Shown in pieces: positions 25,001 to 40,865 of a stretch of DNA of 64,000 nt (positions are counted from its first letter, which is position 1; every line of letters begins with the position of its first letter). Source of the stretch: Onchocerca volvulus (lineage: Eukaryota > Nematoda > Chromadorea > Rhabditida > Onchocercidae); the NCBI GenBank assembly GCA_000499405.2, contig HG738138.1, positions 19,755,753 through 19,819,752 on the forward strand. The letters run 5' to 3'. The translations under genes were made by a program, and so were the position numbers. The notes below the pieces were generated by a model, which saw nothing but the letters and a program-made list of their open reading frames with translations, did no database searches and was not told where the DNA came from.

Positions 25001-27124
25001 TGAATTATGTGAAAATTTAATTCGGACTGTTTCGAACATGGGAATTGTTGAACTAAAACAATGGACTTAATAGAAAACTTTAAAATTAAATTTATTGGAG
25101 TTTATAACAAATTTCACCACCAGTCTTATTATCTACAAGAGATAAAGTACAAAACGAATATCCAGAAAATTTCGGAAAATTGTGCAAATTAAAAAAGTTT
25201 AGTAAGGAACACAATTTGATGTCCAAATAAAATCCTACTGCGTTAATTTGAAATTTAATATGCATCCAAAGAAACTGAATAAGAATTCAACTTTAAAAAC
25301 AGAAGTCTCATTTAATCATTTTTCCAAAAATCATTTTCAGAAAACACTGAAAGTAATTCTAAACTATTTTAGCATTAAAGCATTTCAAAAAGTGTCAATT
25401 GAATAATTAAAATCCAATTTTTACAATTTTAACTTTAGATGTAACGGATTGGTTCAAAAAAATACTTTTGATTTAGAAAATCTGTTTATTTTTTTCAATC
25501 TTTCTAATAATTAATGTGCTGAGAACAGCAGTAAGATAATTCATTTCACAAAAATCTAAATTTTAGATAAATAAACAAGTGGAGACTTCAATATGAAATA
25601 AAGTGGAGAATTTTGATGGATGATGCAATTAGAATGAATTATATTCAGTTCAGAAGCATTTATATGCCCGTAAAATGATTTCAATTTCTCAGCAAAATAG
25701 AGCACAATAATTTCAAAACACAATCAACAATCTCTTCATTTTCTTCCTTCCTTTTTTTCAACATAATTTATCTTATTTCGTTGCGTAGTCCAAGACTTCA
25801 GAAGCTGTCAGTAACAAACATCAACATTGTTATTTTGCGATGTCATAAATTTGCTAAAATTTTTCATATTCTTCCATCTTCTGCAAATGATAGATGAATT
25901 GAAATCCAAAATTTCAATGCGCAAAAGGCTAGATTAATTTAAACCTTACATGTATATATATATGTATGTAAAAGTTAATTATATATAACATTTTATTTGC
26001 ATGTATATCTAAGCTCGTTAAGCGTGCGTTATTTGAGAGTAAAAAAAAAGCGAAAATAAAGCCATAAAAATTTTTGAATCTTTCAATTTCTCTATTTAAA
26101 ATGGATTCAAATATCTTAAGGAAAAGAATTCGTTCAATAAAATAAAATGACTACAAGAAGCTATTTCAAAAAAATTGCGAAATGTATCGGTTTTAATTAA
26201 AATTTTTTCAAGTTCGTTAAATGATAAAAATAAATGCATGAGAAATACCGGTGTAAAAATCTTTTTTTTTGTTAAAGTGTTGTAAAACTTAATTATATAT
26301 AATGTTTTTTAGAAAAAAAATGGCCTAGTCATGAGCTTGGTCTTTCAACCATTACAATAAGAAAAAGGCACTAAGATTCAATATGGAGAAAAGTTCATCT
26401 TTATTGATAATGCCAAGTGAAATAAGAATTGTACCGATTGCAGGAATAAAATAAGTTAAGAGCAATGAAACAGTTATCGATAATGCATAAAGTAAGGCAG
26501 AAATAGATGAGATGAAAGGATACAAGGAAAACAGGAATCCTGAGTTAGACTTTAAATTTGAGCAAGATCTGATAAAAGTCTTTGAATCACCGCATTCTAA
26601 AATACTGGAACAATTTTATTATCAGAAGGCCTCACCCCTTTCGTTTATATAACAAAATTCTTCCTAACTTTCACTTTACGTCATCGATAATATTTGGTTC
26701 ACTGATTTAGCAATCCAAATAAAGGTCTGTTGTACTTTAAGAGTATCATATTTTTAATTCTTCTATGTATATTGCAAACTTCATTAATGCTCTTTCAGCG
26801 TCTATCAAGTTTTTTTGTACTATTAATATCACAGAATATTTTGATTATTGACTCTGAATTTCTGACACAGAATCGTTATTGAATTCCAACAATCAGTCAT
26901 TAAACGCCAACTAATCTAAAACCCTGGCATCATGTTATTTGATAAAACATATTAAATTACTAAAGACACTATCATATTTATTGTAAAATTGAAGTGAAAT
27001 ATTCGATTTCCTTACTGTTTTTATCTCACTTCTCAGTATAAAATTTTTTTCTGCCATCCTAACTTAAAAAATTTCCAACATTACAACATCTATAGATTTA
27101 TCTCAAAAATTCCAAATCATTGTT

Positions 27125-27255
27125 TTTCCATTTTCGAGGAAAGATTAACTTTTCGTAGCATGAAAACTATATTTTATCAGTCTAATCTTCATGTGCTGCC
27201 TTTACTTCATCTTGAATTCCTCAATTTTTATTTTTCCTCGGGTCATCCACCCGAA
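27125..27255. repeat. Two-copy dispersed repeat, copy B
   Basis: Partner of 21900-22065, with 'gtagcatgaaaa', 'cagtctaatcttcatgtgct', 'tacttcatcttgaattcc' and 'caatttttattttt'. No coding potential or termini seen. Confidence 0.75.
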
Positions 27256-27626
27256 ATATGAAAATAATTTTCAAGCCAACCGTAATCCTGACCGATTTAA
27301 ACCTTTGCATACATACTCAAATTTCTCTGTTCCAAGCTTTTGATAACGATTAAATTATATTTATCATGCTTATCAGAGAAATAATCCTCATTACCGGAAG
27401 ATCTGAGAAAAAAAATGAAAAAATAGGATGAAAAGCATAAATAAATCTGACTTTTTTGTTTCCCAAGCACAACAAAGACTAACTTGATGAAGATGAAAAG
27501 AATGATCTAAAATATATCGTGAATGTACTTTCATCATTGTGGCGACCTTGTTCTCTAAATCATGGGAATCACTAAACATACCAGTAAATCAATTTTAGTG
27601 AAGAAAGCTCGGAGTATCTCAATTTA

Positions 27627-27690
27627 GATGCTTCACCTTTGTGAATGATGAAAAAATACTTGTTCTCAACATTCACAAAGGTGAAGCATC
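27627..27690. ncRNA. Perfect 21-bp hairpin, candidate small-RNA precursor
   Basis: The left arm 27627-27647 (starts gatgcttcacc) and right arm 27670-27690 (starts cattcacaaagg) are exact reverse complements over 21 bp, separated by a 22-base loop. Size and loop resemble a miRNA precursor, but animal miRNA stems usually have mismatches. A small palindromic element is the main alternative. Transcription and strand are unknown. Confidence 0.35.
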
Positions 27691-28604
27691 CGAACTTAAA
27701 GGGGTCATTGAACTAATTACTCCTAATTTAATATGTCAGATATTTGATTCTCAAAAACTTAGTTCGATAAAAAACAGCAAAACATATATCTGGATGAAAT
27801 GATTGGCAATTATTATTGCAAAAATCCTAAATCTGAATTCAAATTTTAAAAGCTTTAACGAAGGGAACGACCTCGCTTATACATTTGTAATGAGAGGAAG
27901 AACGAACGAAAAGAATCGACAAGCACTTTTGCACTCTCCATTGTTGGGTGTTTTAATGGTCGCCGCTCGTGAATGATTGGTACCTATTGCTTGTTTGGTC
28001 AGCAATCCAATTATTTGGTGCAATGATTCGTACTCTGTCGGCAACCAATTGCATTTCTATCTGCCATTGATATTATAGGCCTAAGCTTACATTATGAAAA
28101 AACATCTCACAATTATTTTTCGAACAACTTGATAACCGATAATTTTGATTTTACTACATGAAATTTTATAGTTATTTACAAAATTTAATCTATCAAAATT
28201 GGTAATATTTCTTAATTTCTACGCACTCTATCAAAAAAAAAAAAAAAAAAGATCTCTATAAATGCTTTAAGCCAATTCATGACGGATTAAAAAAAAACTT
28301 TATCAAATGCAACCGAAACATTCATAATTTTTTCACAACAAAAAATGAAATATGAGACAAATCTTCTGATCCTGCCCTGAGATATTGAGATTTGTCTAAA
28401 CATTGAAAAAATGACTTCAATCATTTAAGATGATTATCGTCATTTCGCTGAATTCTACAACAAAGAGAGCAAAAAGAGCAGTTGATTGTTTTGTAATGAA
28501 ATTTCTATTCATTTTAATAAATTTCACTTTTGATCAGATCCAGAGTATCAAATACAAAATTGAGAACAAAACTTTTAGACATACAGCAAGACATAAATTT
28601 CAAA

Positions 28605-31572
<2,968 letters not shown>

Positions 31573-32452
31573 TGTGAAGTATCTGAAAATGCAGTAATTT
31601 TGGGAGCATCTTTGACTCAAAAATGAAGCAAACAATGAGAGGAAACAAAATACCGCATATATAAAAGGGAAACATCTCATAAAGAAAGGAAGGTGATCTC
31701 AATGTTTGGGAAAGAATATTCATCCAAAGCAAGGAGAGGAAGGCGCAAGGTAAAGGGAATGAGCGTTACTGTAGCTTATAATCAAGCCAAAGAATGCAAT
31801 CTCCAAATCACGATAAGATGGAAACAGCAATCAAGCTTATGAAACTTGTTCCCTGACCATGAGACATCAAAGTACCATGAAACAAGCGACTCTTTCGAAT
31901 AAGATGGCGTTCATGGAAATGAGACCGCCCGAAGAATCCCTACGGATACATACACACCAACTACGAAAATCCACACCTCTCCCACCGTTATCTCTTCTCC
32001 CTAGCCTAAACTCTTCACATAAACATCACATTTCATAATGGCTCATTGCATTATTTAGATCAATTTATTTCACGATGATTAGGCGGTTTGCTATTTGATG
32101 AAAGGGAACTTCGCTATTTCTCTGTATCTCGTCTTTCTTCAAATATCTCTTACTATATTTTTCAAATTACTTTTACTCTTTATCACCTCCTCTTGAATAA
32201 CAAACATTTCGCTATCAGCAAAGGTTCACCACAGAAGATATGACTACTTAAAAATTCATTTCTTTTATGAATGATAGTCTACTTTCCCTCATATAACTTT
32301 CTCCGATTTCTGTCGTTTTTCATTTACAGTACTGTTTTCACTTCCAAATAATAATATTATGAACAGTGAATCGAGTCTAAGACAAAGGAACAAGTAGTTA
32401 CAGCAAAGTAATTAACATCGCAAATTTCAGCAGGTGTTCGGGAGTTGCGAGG
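31573..32452. promoter_or_regulatory. Divergent promoter region between fibrillarin and the Myb-like gene
   Basis: 880 bp separate two outward-facing start codons. At the left edge a TTTTCAG acceptor (31583-31585 on the minus strand) lies 10 bases before the fibrillarin ATG. At the right edge 'aaatttcag' (to 32430) lies 22 bases before the ATG at 32453. Both fit spliced-leader trans-splicing sites. In between I see only AT-rich DNA and no recognisable core promoter element. Confidence 0.6.
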
Positions 32453-35400
32453 ATGGGTTCTGATGATGAGTGTCATTCTCGTCGTGCAAAGGTGCTGTTG
32501 CCATCTGCAGGTGTACTGACCAAAGAAGGCATTCCATTCTATCATCTGAAAAGATATGCACTAAAACCGATTCATCTACAACGAATCAAACAGTGTGGTT
32601 CGTTTTCATTTCTTTGTTGGGTCATTTTTACTTAGTGGCGCTAAGTGTAAAACATTTCTGGATGGGAAATTATTCAGTTTAATGGTTTTTGACTCAATTT
32701 TGAATCGTTTGAATGCTGAAAAATGGCAATGTTGGTGTTCTCGTATCTCGCTTAGTTCACATCCGAAATATATATTTTACGACATTTTTTCTTTCATCTG
32801 GTGATATCCTGAAATTTTAAACATTTTTTTAAGGAATCGAATTGAAAATAGGACAATTTTCAAATGAAGAAAATAAACGAATCAAAAAGGTTTGGTCTTT
32901 TTCCTTGATATTTTACACATTTTCTGAAAAATCATATCTGAGTCTGATTACATTTATATTTCATTTTTTTTATACTGTATTTCTCTTTTTGTCTGATTAT
33001 ATTTTCGCCCTGATATATTAGAGATCTATGTCCTTTGTTTGAAAAAGTTTCTTATCTAACATTTTGAATACTTTTGGGAAATGACTAGAATTTTTTTAGA
33101 ACTGGGAGAGATATGCAACAACGAATAATGTCGACTGCAGTCGAGCTTATGAATTTGCAGGTGGCTGTAGCAGAGAGATGAGTCGAGATGAACGGATTAA
33201 TTTGTTAGTGTTTCAGAACAAAACAAATTTTGTCCCGGCAATGTGTAAGTGATTTCTTACATAATGATGAAGGAAGAATGCTTAAAATGCGTCATTTTAC
33301 TTTTGTTTCAGCTAAAATATTTCATGAACTTAATATTATTAGTCTTGATAGAGAATTTCTTAAAAAAATAGTGAGCACGTTGCAGTTTTAATATTATGTT
33401 CTTTGTTTAAATTTAACAGATATCATTCTTAATGTTATCATTTTCAACCGTTATCGCTTTCTCAGGTGAAGGATTCAATGATCGAACGGGAAAGCAGGTC
33501 ATCAGCAGAATGTTAATTATATATCATCCGGGTGAAAAGAACAAGTACTTATTATATTTTTATTTATGAGCTCCTCCTTAGCTGTTAATGAAAATATAAT
33601 ATTAGTGCCTTGGAGGTAGACATTAAAATAAAATATATGACATCATATGTTTCTTTTTTTTTTGTTTAAAAATCAGTCGTCCAATAATTTGCAGCTTGAT
33701 TTCGGAATATATTAAGTTGAAGAATTAAAATGATATGAACTTTGGATCGAATTATTAGAAACCTCGTTCAAATTAGAATATGTTTTCATAGAAAATATAC
33801 CTGAAAATTTTTTTCAAGCGATTACATTTTTGTGATATAGCTTTTCTCAAAGAAAGATTTGTTTTTCATGTAAAGGTCGGAATGGAACGATGAATTGGAA
33901 AAACAGTTTGAAAAGTTGTATGCTGAAGGTTGCGTAGCTCGGACTATAAGTATTCGTTTGCAACGACCGAAGACTGAGGTAGACTATCGAATTAATTTAT
34001 TGAGAAGGAGAACAGAAAAACCATATGATTTTGACAGCTGTGACATTGAATTGGCTGACAGTACACGACAAGCACTTTATGGTACAACATTTTTGTTGTT
34101 TTTGCATAAATGTTGCAATAAGGGGAATGCGACGATTTTTCATATTTCTTGATTATTAAGATCTACCAAAACTTTTACTTGCTCCTTTTGGGCGTCAATT
34201 TTTTTTTTGCTTAAAGCGGTTATGAGAAAATGTTTGTATTTGCGAATTTCACTTTTGATTATTTCTCCTTTAAATGAACACTCATATATTGGTTTTTCTT
34301 TTAATTATTATTGTCGCTTTTCAAAAAAAATAGTTTTTTAATTTTTTGAAGGTTTTGTGACCAAATGGTTGCAGCCCAAAAATTGTCCTTTGGAATTAGA
34401 AATGATCCTGCCGGAAAAGGAGAAATATAATGTGGCTGATTTTGCACTAGTGCAGGATCAAGAGAAAGCTATGTCGTATTTGCCTTGGCTTTCACTTACT
34501 TGGAAGATGTTACGCCCTGTTCCTGTAATTAAGAAATTGTGGTACTATTTTTGTTTTTAAGTAATCTTTGTATGGTGCTATTTTTCTGAAGATTATTTTT
34601 TTTTTAAATCTAAAGTTGTCACATCTTTCCCTTTAAACTAAACTTTCGAAGAATGTTTGCTAGTTAAATGTTAAATTTTAACTATGATTTTCTCCTTCGC
34701 TAGACTCATTATTTGAATCACCATTTACATCGAATAAAAGCCTGCTTAAATTTTGATAGTACGACTGAGCTTGAAGCATTTTATTAAGTTTGAAATATGC
34801 TGATTGTCTATCTGTCACTACGAAATAGTATAAACAGTTATTCGGCTTCTGAAGATATAAGTTTCCATTTTGATTACAGGTTGAAAGAGGTCGAAAGATT
34901 ACGTGCAGCTTGCAAAAGATTTAATGGTGATACAGAAAAAGCTGCGGATGTTTGCATGCCACGACTTCCTCTAATAAGTGTTGGCGAGTACAGGCATGCT
35001 CTAAATTTGTTTTTGGAACAAAAACCTATGTTCCTTAGTCATCTTGATACTAAACAATTACAGAAGAGGTATGAATTTCAGTTATGTTTAGTGCTTTAAT
35101 GTGATATCAGCAATGATATTGTCTTTAATTATTGAACACTGACGGTGAATATTTTCTGCGATTCGTTATTTGATGATTACATTTTAGAATTTATATAAAG
35201 CATGAGCTGTTATCCTTTATATAATATTTCTCTACATTTGAATGGCTTTAGTTAAAGAATCAGAAAAATGTAATTAATAACTATTCGAATTTTGCGGTCC
35301 TAGAGAATCTCACCGTAATCAGTTTATTTTAACTTGAGTACTATGTATGAAATGATGAATAGCAGTAGAGATCGGTACATGTTAGTAATATTATCGTACT

Positions 35401-36485
35401 ATTACCTGTGAAACTCATATTCCAGAATCGAGGAAGAAAATTTAATTGGTTATTGTACAAATGGTCTAACTGAAAGTGAATTTCTGAAAAGAATGTTCTG
35501 CATCCATATCGCCAATTTTAGAAATGCCACAAGGGCTGCGAATCTCGAAGATATCAGTTGTACTGGTAAGCGCTTTCAAGTGGATTATTCTGCAAAAATT
35601 AGAGGAAATGGTTGCATACTTAATAATCTTTCTTTAAAAGCTGAATTTTCGATAGAGCGAAAAATTAGTAATTTAAAAATTGTAATATATCGGAACTAAA
35701 CATATAGTACTTAGTGGTGAGGTATAAGATCGAGTACCACTAACCCAAGCATTTCGACTGAAATGAATATTTCAGCTCAATTTTCAGATTGGATTACCGT
35801 TCTCATCGAATATCTAACACATTTAGATGGAAGCCTCAGGAAGTGGCATTATAGTATGGAGTATGTAAGAGAACTTGTTTCGCAAAAACAGAAGAAAAGG
35901 TACGAAAATGCTCTGGTTAACGGCAATGATACTATTATGAATGCCAATATTAATGATTCATTTTCTCATTCAAGAATATCTGACAGAACTTATGAAGATA
36001 GACAAAAAGATTGTATATCGTATATTAATAATCTAGAAGTGAATAATACAAATAGCCAAAAACCTGCAAGAAATGACGAATCAGTCTCCTCTAATGTTTA
36101 TACTGAATATTTCATCGAGAAGTTAAAAAATCTTGTCGAATCTCGGATTCTATTGTTTGATGAGCAACGACAACGGAAATTTACGAAGAAATTAAGGAAA
36201 ATAATGAACAAGGATGAGAAATTAGACGCATTGCAAAGATTGGTTGAGAAAATGATTTCCAGTCTAGAAGATGAACAAAAACTGAAATTGAGCAAGAAAT
36301 ATCGAAAGATTATGAAAAGATTTCAGAAAATGCAAGAAGCGGAAAATAGTGAAAGCTCTGTTCATTGTAAGCTTAAAGAAGCAGAAACATCGGGTAAAAA
36401 TTATACTGAAGAAGGCGAGACGACAAATCATGCAAATTATTCTGGAGAAATTACTGAAATAGCCGAAGACAAAGTAGTTAGATAA
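32453..36485 (+). CDS. Protein with Myb/SANT-like segments and a lysine-rich C terminus
   Basis: Exons: 32453-32597, 32834-32889, 33100-33244, 33312-33370, about 33420-33544, 33876-34081, 34352-34541, 34880-35068, 35426-35565 and 35788-36485 (stop TAA). All phases join if exon 5 starts at 33420; the better-looking acceptor at 33475 would break the frame. The N terminus is MGSDDECHSRRAKVLLPS. Myb/SANT-like features are FSNEENKRIKKNWERYATTN, GEGFNDRTGKQVISRMLIIY followed by HPGE, and SEWNDELEKQFEKLYAEGC with a basic LRRRTEK end, a helix spacing resembling TTF1/Reb1/DMTF1-type DNA-binding repeats. A middle region (MSYLPWLSLTWKMLRPVPVI) is unassigned. The last exon encodes Lys/Glu-rich helices, plausibly a nuclear tail. 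Coding signal continues after the stop in other frames to 36776. A nuclear DNA-binding role is inferred; the family is not certain. Confidence 0.72.
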
Positions 36486-36776
36486 TGATATTGGTTCTGG
36501 TAATGTTTCGTTGGAGTTGCAACTTAAAAAGGAATTAGGCAAGAATGGAAAATCAATAAGACGGAAAAAAGGAAAATAAGAGCTATTCAGAGGAACTCTA
36601 TTTCATCAAGGCTAAATGAACCAATGGAACCAATTCAGAAATCAAAATGTGATGCGATGAACGTTGTTCCATCATTGAAAAGAAAGAGTAAAAGAATCAA
36701 ACATAAATGGAAAGAAAATTATGATGCTGTGACCAGTTTTCTTAACATTTTGAATGGTAGCAACATAAACCGTTAA
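36486..36776 (+). other. Coding-like extension beyond the stop of the Myb-like gene
   Basis: Directly after the TAA at 36483-36485, a +1 frame reads NDIGSGNVSLELQLKKELGK and a basic RRKKGK to a stop near 36579. Then the original frame reopens with KIRAIQRNSISSRLNEP and KRKSKRIKHKWKENYDAVTS to a stop at 36774-36776. The composition (Lys-rich) matches the exon before it. Two indels, for example in the A-runs, or a missed short intron would explain it. It could also be decaying coding sequence. Confidence 0.5.
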
Positions 36777-38397
36777 AATCTAAATAGTCTTGTCATCTGT
36801 TTTCTACTGTTATAATTAATTTAATATATATCGTTATATCAGTTCAAGTTTTGCTTTTAGAATAGATTGTTATTTGCTTGCTTTTTCGTGTTTAGTGAAT
36901 ATTCTGACTGGTTACCTGTCATTGTTTCATGAGCTTAATTTTTCATATCAGCATATGCTTTTTTCGCATGATTCTGAATTGTGATAACTTTATGTGAGGT
37001 GGATTTTTCTTTCTCTGACAAGACTGCTGATCAGCCACTAATATTCGCCAAAGAAATGTGGAATTCATACATTTTATCACTTAGTTTTTAAATATGTAGG
37101 ATTTTGCCAAGCTCTTGGTTTATTATGATGTGTTTTGGTACTTACTTTCCTGATGCCTAGGACTGTGTTGGTCCTAATCATTACTTATTCCGATCTCTAA
37201 TTTTTTTTTTTAAATATGTAGGATTTGTCAAATGATTTGAAGGAAAAAAAAACCTCGAAGCATACTACTACGATATTTAAGATGTTCTTTGTTGAATAGG
37301 TTTCTTGTTTGCTAAGTGTTATGCCTGATCAAAACTTTTTTTTGATGCTGGCAATTTGTAAATAAACATATTGAAATAACTGCATTAGGATTTCAAATCT
37401 TGATGGGTAATTGCAGGCATGTATCCTCTTTGTTGACATGCTTCATGTAAAGCCACTTCTTATTATCCAAGGCTTTTTTATGTTGTCCACTAGCTTCTGT
37501 TGGTACAGATGGAATAGAAGACTAGAATGGAGCAGGGACGTAGATAAACTGATAAAATATAATCAGTGAAATAGGCATCTAGCAAACCAGTGAGCAAACA
37601 CAAACTGTCATTATTTTCAAGTGAGTAGTAAATTAATTTCGTCTCTAAAGATTGAACTAAGGTTTTTTTAACTAGTGTTTTGTAACTATCCAGTGTTTGT
37701 ATACTGTTGACGACTGTGTGTTCATATATTCCATTTAACATTTATATTTAATTTAATGTTAATATATAATTTCCATTCAGATACTCAAACTAGGAAATGA
37801 TATAAAAAAGTTGAAAAGATATATTTGGTCAACTATATCTAAAAATACTCTCTTGAACTCCTCTGAAATTAATACTTGCTTATAGTTTTGAAACTTTTCC
37901 GAAATCTACGAAGATTAATTGAAGTTTTTATCCTCGAGGTGATATGCTTTTCAAGTCTTAGAATCTTGGGACATAAAAATCAATTGAGAAATGTTTGCAT
38001 CATTTATTTCGAGATGCTTTTGATATTTACGCAGTCTTTAGAGTTTTGTTACATTATACTGATGAATCACAAGTTTGAAATTAAACCGGAACTTTTTCAA
38101 TCAATAAACTTTGATTAAACTCAGCTACTGCTTTTGTCATCATGCATTTCTAAAATATTTTCATTGACACGAATCAGCTTCCTAACAATATGGAAAATCC
38201 CGAGGAAGCGGATTCACTTTTTCTTGTCGAGACCAACTTGAATTTCTAAAATTATCAGTTGCGAGAAAGTTTGGAATGCAACTGAAATCTTGAAAGAGGC
38301 GATGAAGAAGAGAGATCACGTACTGAGATTTCATTTAAATAAAAAAGATAACTTCAACAATGTATATGGTGCGTTACAAAATATTTTCAAAAACTAA
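36777..38397. other. Intergenic between convergent genes
   Basis: AT-rich 3' flanks of the Myb-like gene and the proteasome gene. A short segment, ttttaaatatgtaggattt, occurs twice (about 37087 and 37208). No gene seen. Confidence 0.5.
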
Positions 38398-40583
38398 TTA
38401 TATTTCCATTTCGGGTTCGTAAACAATATCACGTCCCAGTTCAGCAGCAAATTCATAGTAAAGCTGCGAGACATCAAGTGGCGGAAAGCGAATTTTCTCG
38501 GTCGGCGTAATGTGTGCCACTACAAGAAATAATGATGAATACTATTTCAAGCGTGCCAGAATCAAAGTAGAATTAAAAACATTAGAACATACCGAAATTG
38601 GAAAAATAAAAGTGCTGAAAAAAACTAACTATTACAAACACCACCAGAACCAATATCACGATAAGTAGCATGCATTATTGCTCGCCGAGCTAGTTTGTAT
38701 GCTTCATCATCTGTCATTTTGAGCTGGTAAAAATTGTCTAGGACACCATAAGCGCTGAAATATTTCGCATAAATCCCTTCACTTTTCAAGTTTATAAACT
38801 CGGAGAAAAAAACTCCCTGTCTATGAATAAGTGAGGAAGACGGTTTCAATAATTCAAATATATGCAAAACACACCTTAGCGAACCTGAACCTATGCTGCA
38901 AAGTTTTAATTGAACGCGCTGTCCTTCACTGTCAACTTTAAAAATTGCAGGACCACGCTTGTCATACCCCGCAATCATGGATCCCTGTAAAAAATAATCA
39001 AATTTTAAATGAACATCGTTTCTGATCAGACATTTTATCTTTATGAATAATTTTGAGATCAAATAACTCAATGAAGAATAAAGTGATAAGGATTGTAAAG
39101 CATAGAACAAAACATTATAATTCAAAAGAAAACACTGTATTAAATTCTAGCATTACTTTCATGACAAATCTTTCTAACAAATTTAACCTGATAGAAACCG
39201 ACTGCATATTCAGGATGATGAAAAAGCAGAGTTGCAAGAATAATAAAAGTTAAAGATAAATCATGGAGAGAAATTTACACACTTACAACTGACAGCCCAT
39301 GATTTCGATAAGAATACAAAACATTCTGGAAATATTTGCTTGCAGCAGCCACAGTGATTTCCGTCTTTTCTCGAAGTTCGTATAATCTAAAAAGTGGATC
39401 AAGATGTGAACAAAAAAAGAAGAAAAAAAAAAGAAACTTCCAATAACGCTACAAACTAACGTGCAATATTTAGCAACGATACGTGTCCAAAACTGACAGT
39501 CAGCAGCACCACCAGCCATGGTCGCCACCATTCGATCGCCAATATCCAATATTTTCATGACACTCTTAGATGCTAAAAACTACAAATTAATCTCGAAGCT
39601 CATATAATCTAAAAAGTGCGTCAGGATGTCAAAAAAGAATACAGAAAAAAAAGTATGTAAACTAATTTCGTTCAGATTCATTTCATTTCCGGTGAAAACC
39701 TGAAAATTTTCTGAATTATATGACATATGATGGTTAAAATTTGTTGTGCTTAATAAAACATTCCAGTTAATTAGCTTACATATGTATTCTCCAGCAGATG
39801 CACGCGAATCCACAGCAATCATAATCCCCCCCTTGTCTACCGGTGTTTTTGGCTCATAGATGAATGCAAGTGTTGTAGTTCCTTTTAAAAACTGTAAATT
39901 CTTCGCATCCGAATGTTTGCCAAAATGTGATTCAACAAATTTAGCAGGCTGAAAGCAAAAACATCGAATAGAATGGAAGAAATTGTTATGTTAGTCCCAT
40001 ATCGAAATATTAAAATAATAATGGAGACATATTTCTATATATTTGAGTGATAAAAGACTTACTCTTTCCCCCTCACACTATAATACTTAATAGTGATAAA
40101 AATAATGAAAAGTTCTTTTAGATCCCCAATTAAGCAATTTCTTCTTCGGAAGGAATGTACGATCAAAAAAGAATATGATATTGCATGAATGAAGATAATT
40201 ACGCAGAAAAATATGACTAAAGTAGCCGCAACTTTCTTACCCTAACGAGACTTCTGAAGCTTGATAACAATGTTGACTTATATTACAATTTCCTTACAAG
40301 TATGCCATTTTCTGGTAGTATCATAGTAAACTGGCTGTCTAAACAAGCTGACCACAAAAAATAATTAAATCATTCTGTTCAGTACAATTAGCATTAAATC
40401 TCACGTCGTTATTATATTCTTAGCGTAATTAATGATGTTCCTTACTATGATATGTGTATACACTAAGAGAGTGAATGAATTACTCACTGTTCCATATGGA
40501 GGCTCCATGAAGTAGACATTGTCGACAACAGGTTCGTGAAGGTCACGCTGCGGCACGTCCTCATTTATGCTACCGATCAGCAT
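38398..40583 (-). CDS. pbs-5: Proteasome subunit beta type-5 (chymotrypsin-like site of the 20S core)
   Basis: Catalytic subunit of the 20S core that cleaves after hydrophobic residues. Seven exons in perfect phase: 40583-40488, 39948-39780, 39572-39461, 39386-39287, 38984-38875, 38754-38630 and 38519-38398; 277 aa. The propeptide is about 55 residues; autoprocessing before the catalytic Thr is expected at LKG|TTTLAFIY. The conserved Asp is in AVDSRASAGEY and the active-site Lys in SKSVMKILDI. GTMAGGAADC-type sequence is present as ATMAGGAADCQFW, and the late SGSL-AYGVLD, RRAIMHATYRD and GSGGVCN motifs are all there. The loop after TTTLAFIY (EPKTPVDKG) is about seven residues longer than in vertebrate subunits. 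Exon 6 has a possible alternative acceptor (38820). Converges on the gene ending at 36485. Confidence 0.96.
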
Positions 40584-40865
40584 GGATATCTACCGAACTT
40601 CCCAGAATATTCAGATGATAAACAACAGACCACTCCTGCTTCTTTCAACAATATTCTCCAGAACAGCTATCAGCTCTGTGTGACATGCTACTCTGGTTTT
40701 GCCACTATGCAAATTCTCCGACTCAAATTCTCAGGAAATGTCGTTATCTTAACATATCACGTTGCTGAATAATTGCCGCAATCGGAAATCTTAATTTAAA
40801 CTTAGTCTTCCGAAAAGAATGGTCAGAAAACTGTTTTTATTATTAATTATTAAAAAATAAGGATA

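Larger units (their letters stand above)
18236..28604. other. Ten-kilobase gene-poor region upstream of the dopamine receptor
   Basis: AT-rich DNA with many short homopolymer runs. I found no exon with paired splice sites and no convincing coding signal on either strand; short open frames (such as 19299-19502 and 23364-23594) look random. Besides the repeats and the hairpin listed separately I see nothing. It presumably contains the promoter and any upstream non-coding exons of the receptor gene, whose start is at 18235. Confidence 0.5.
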
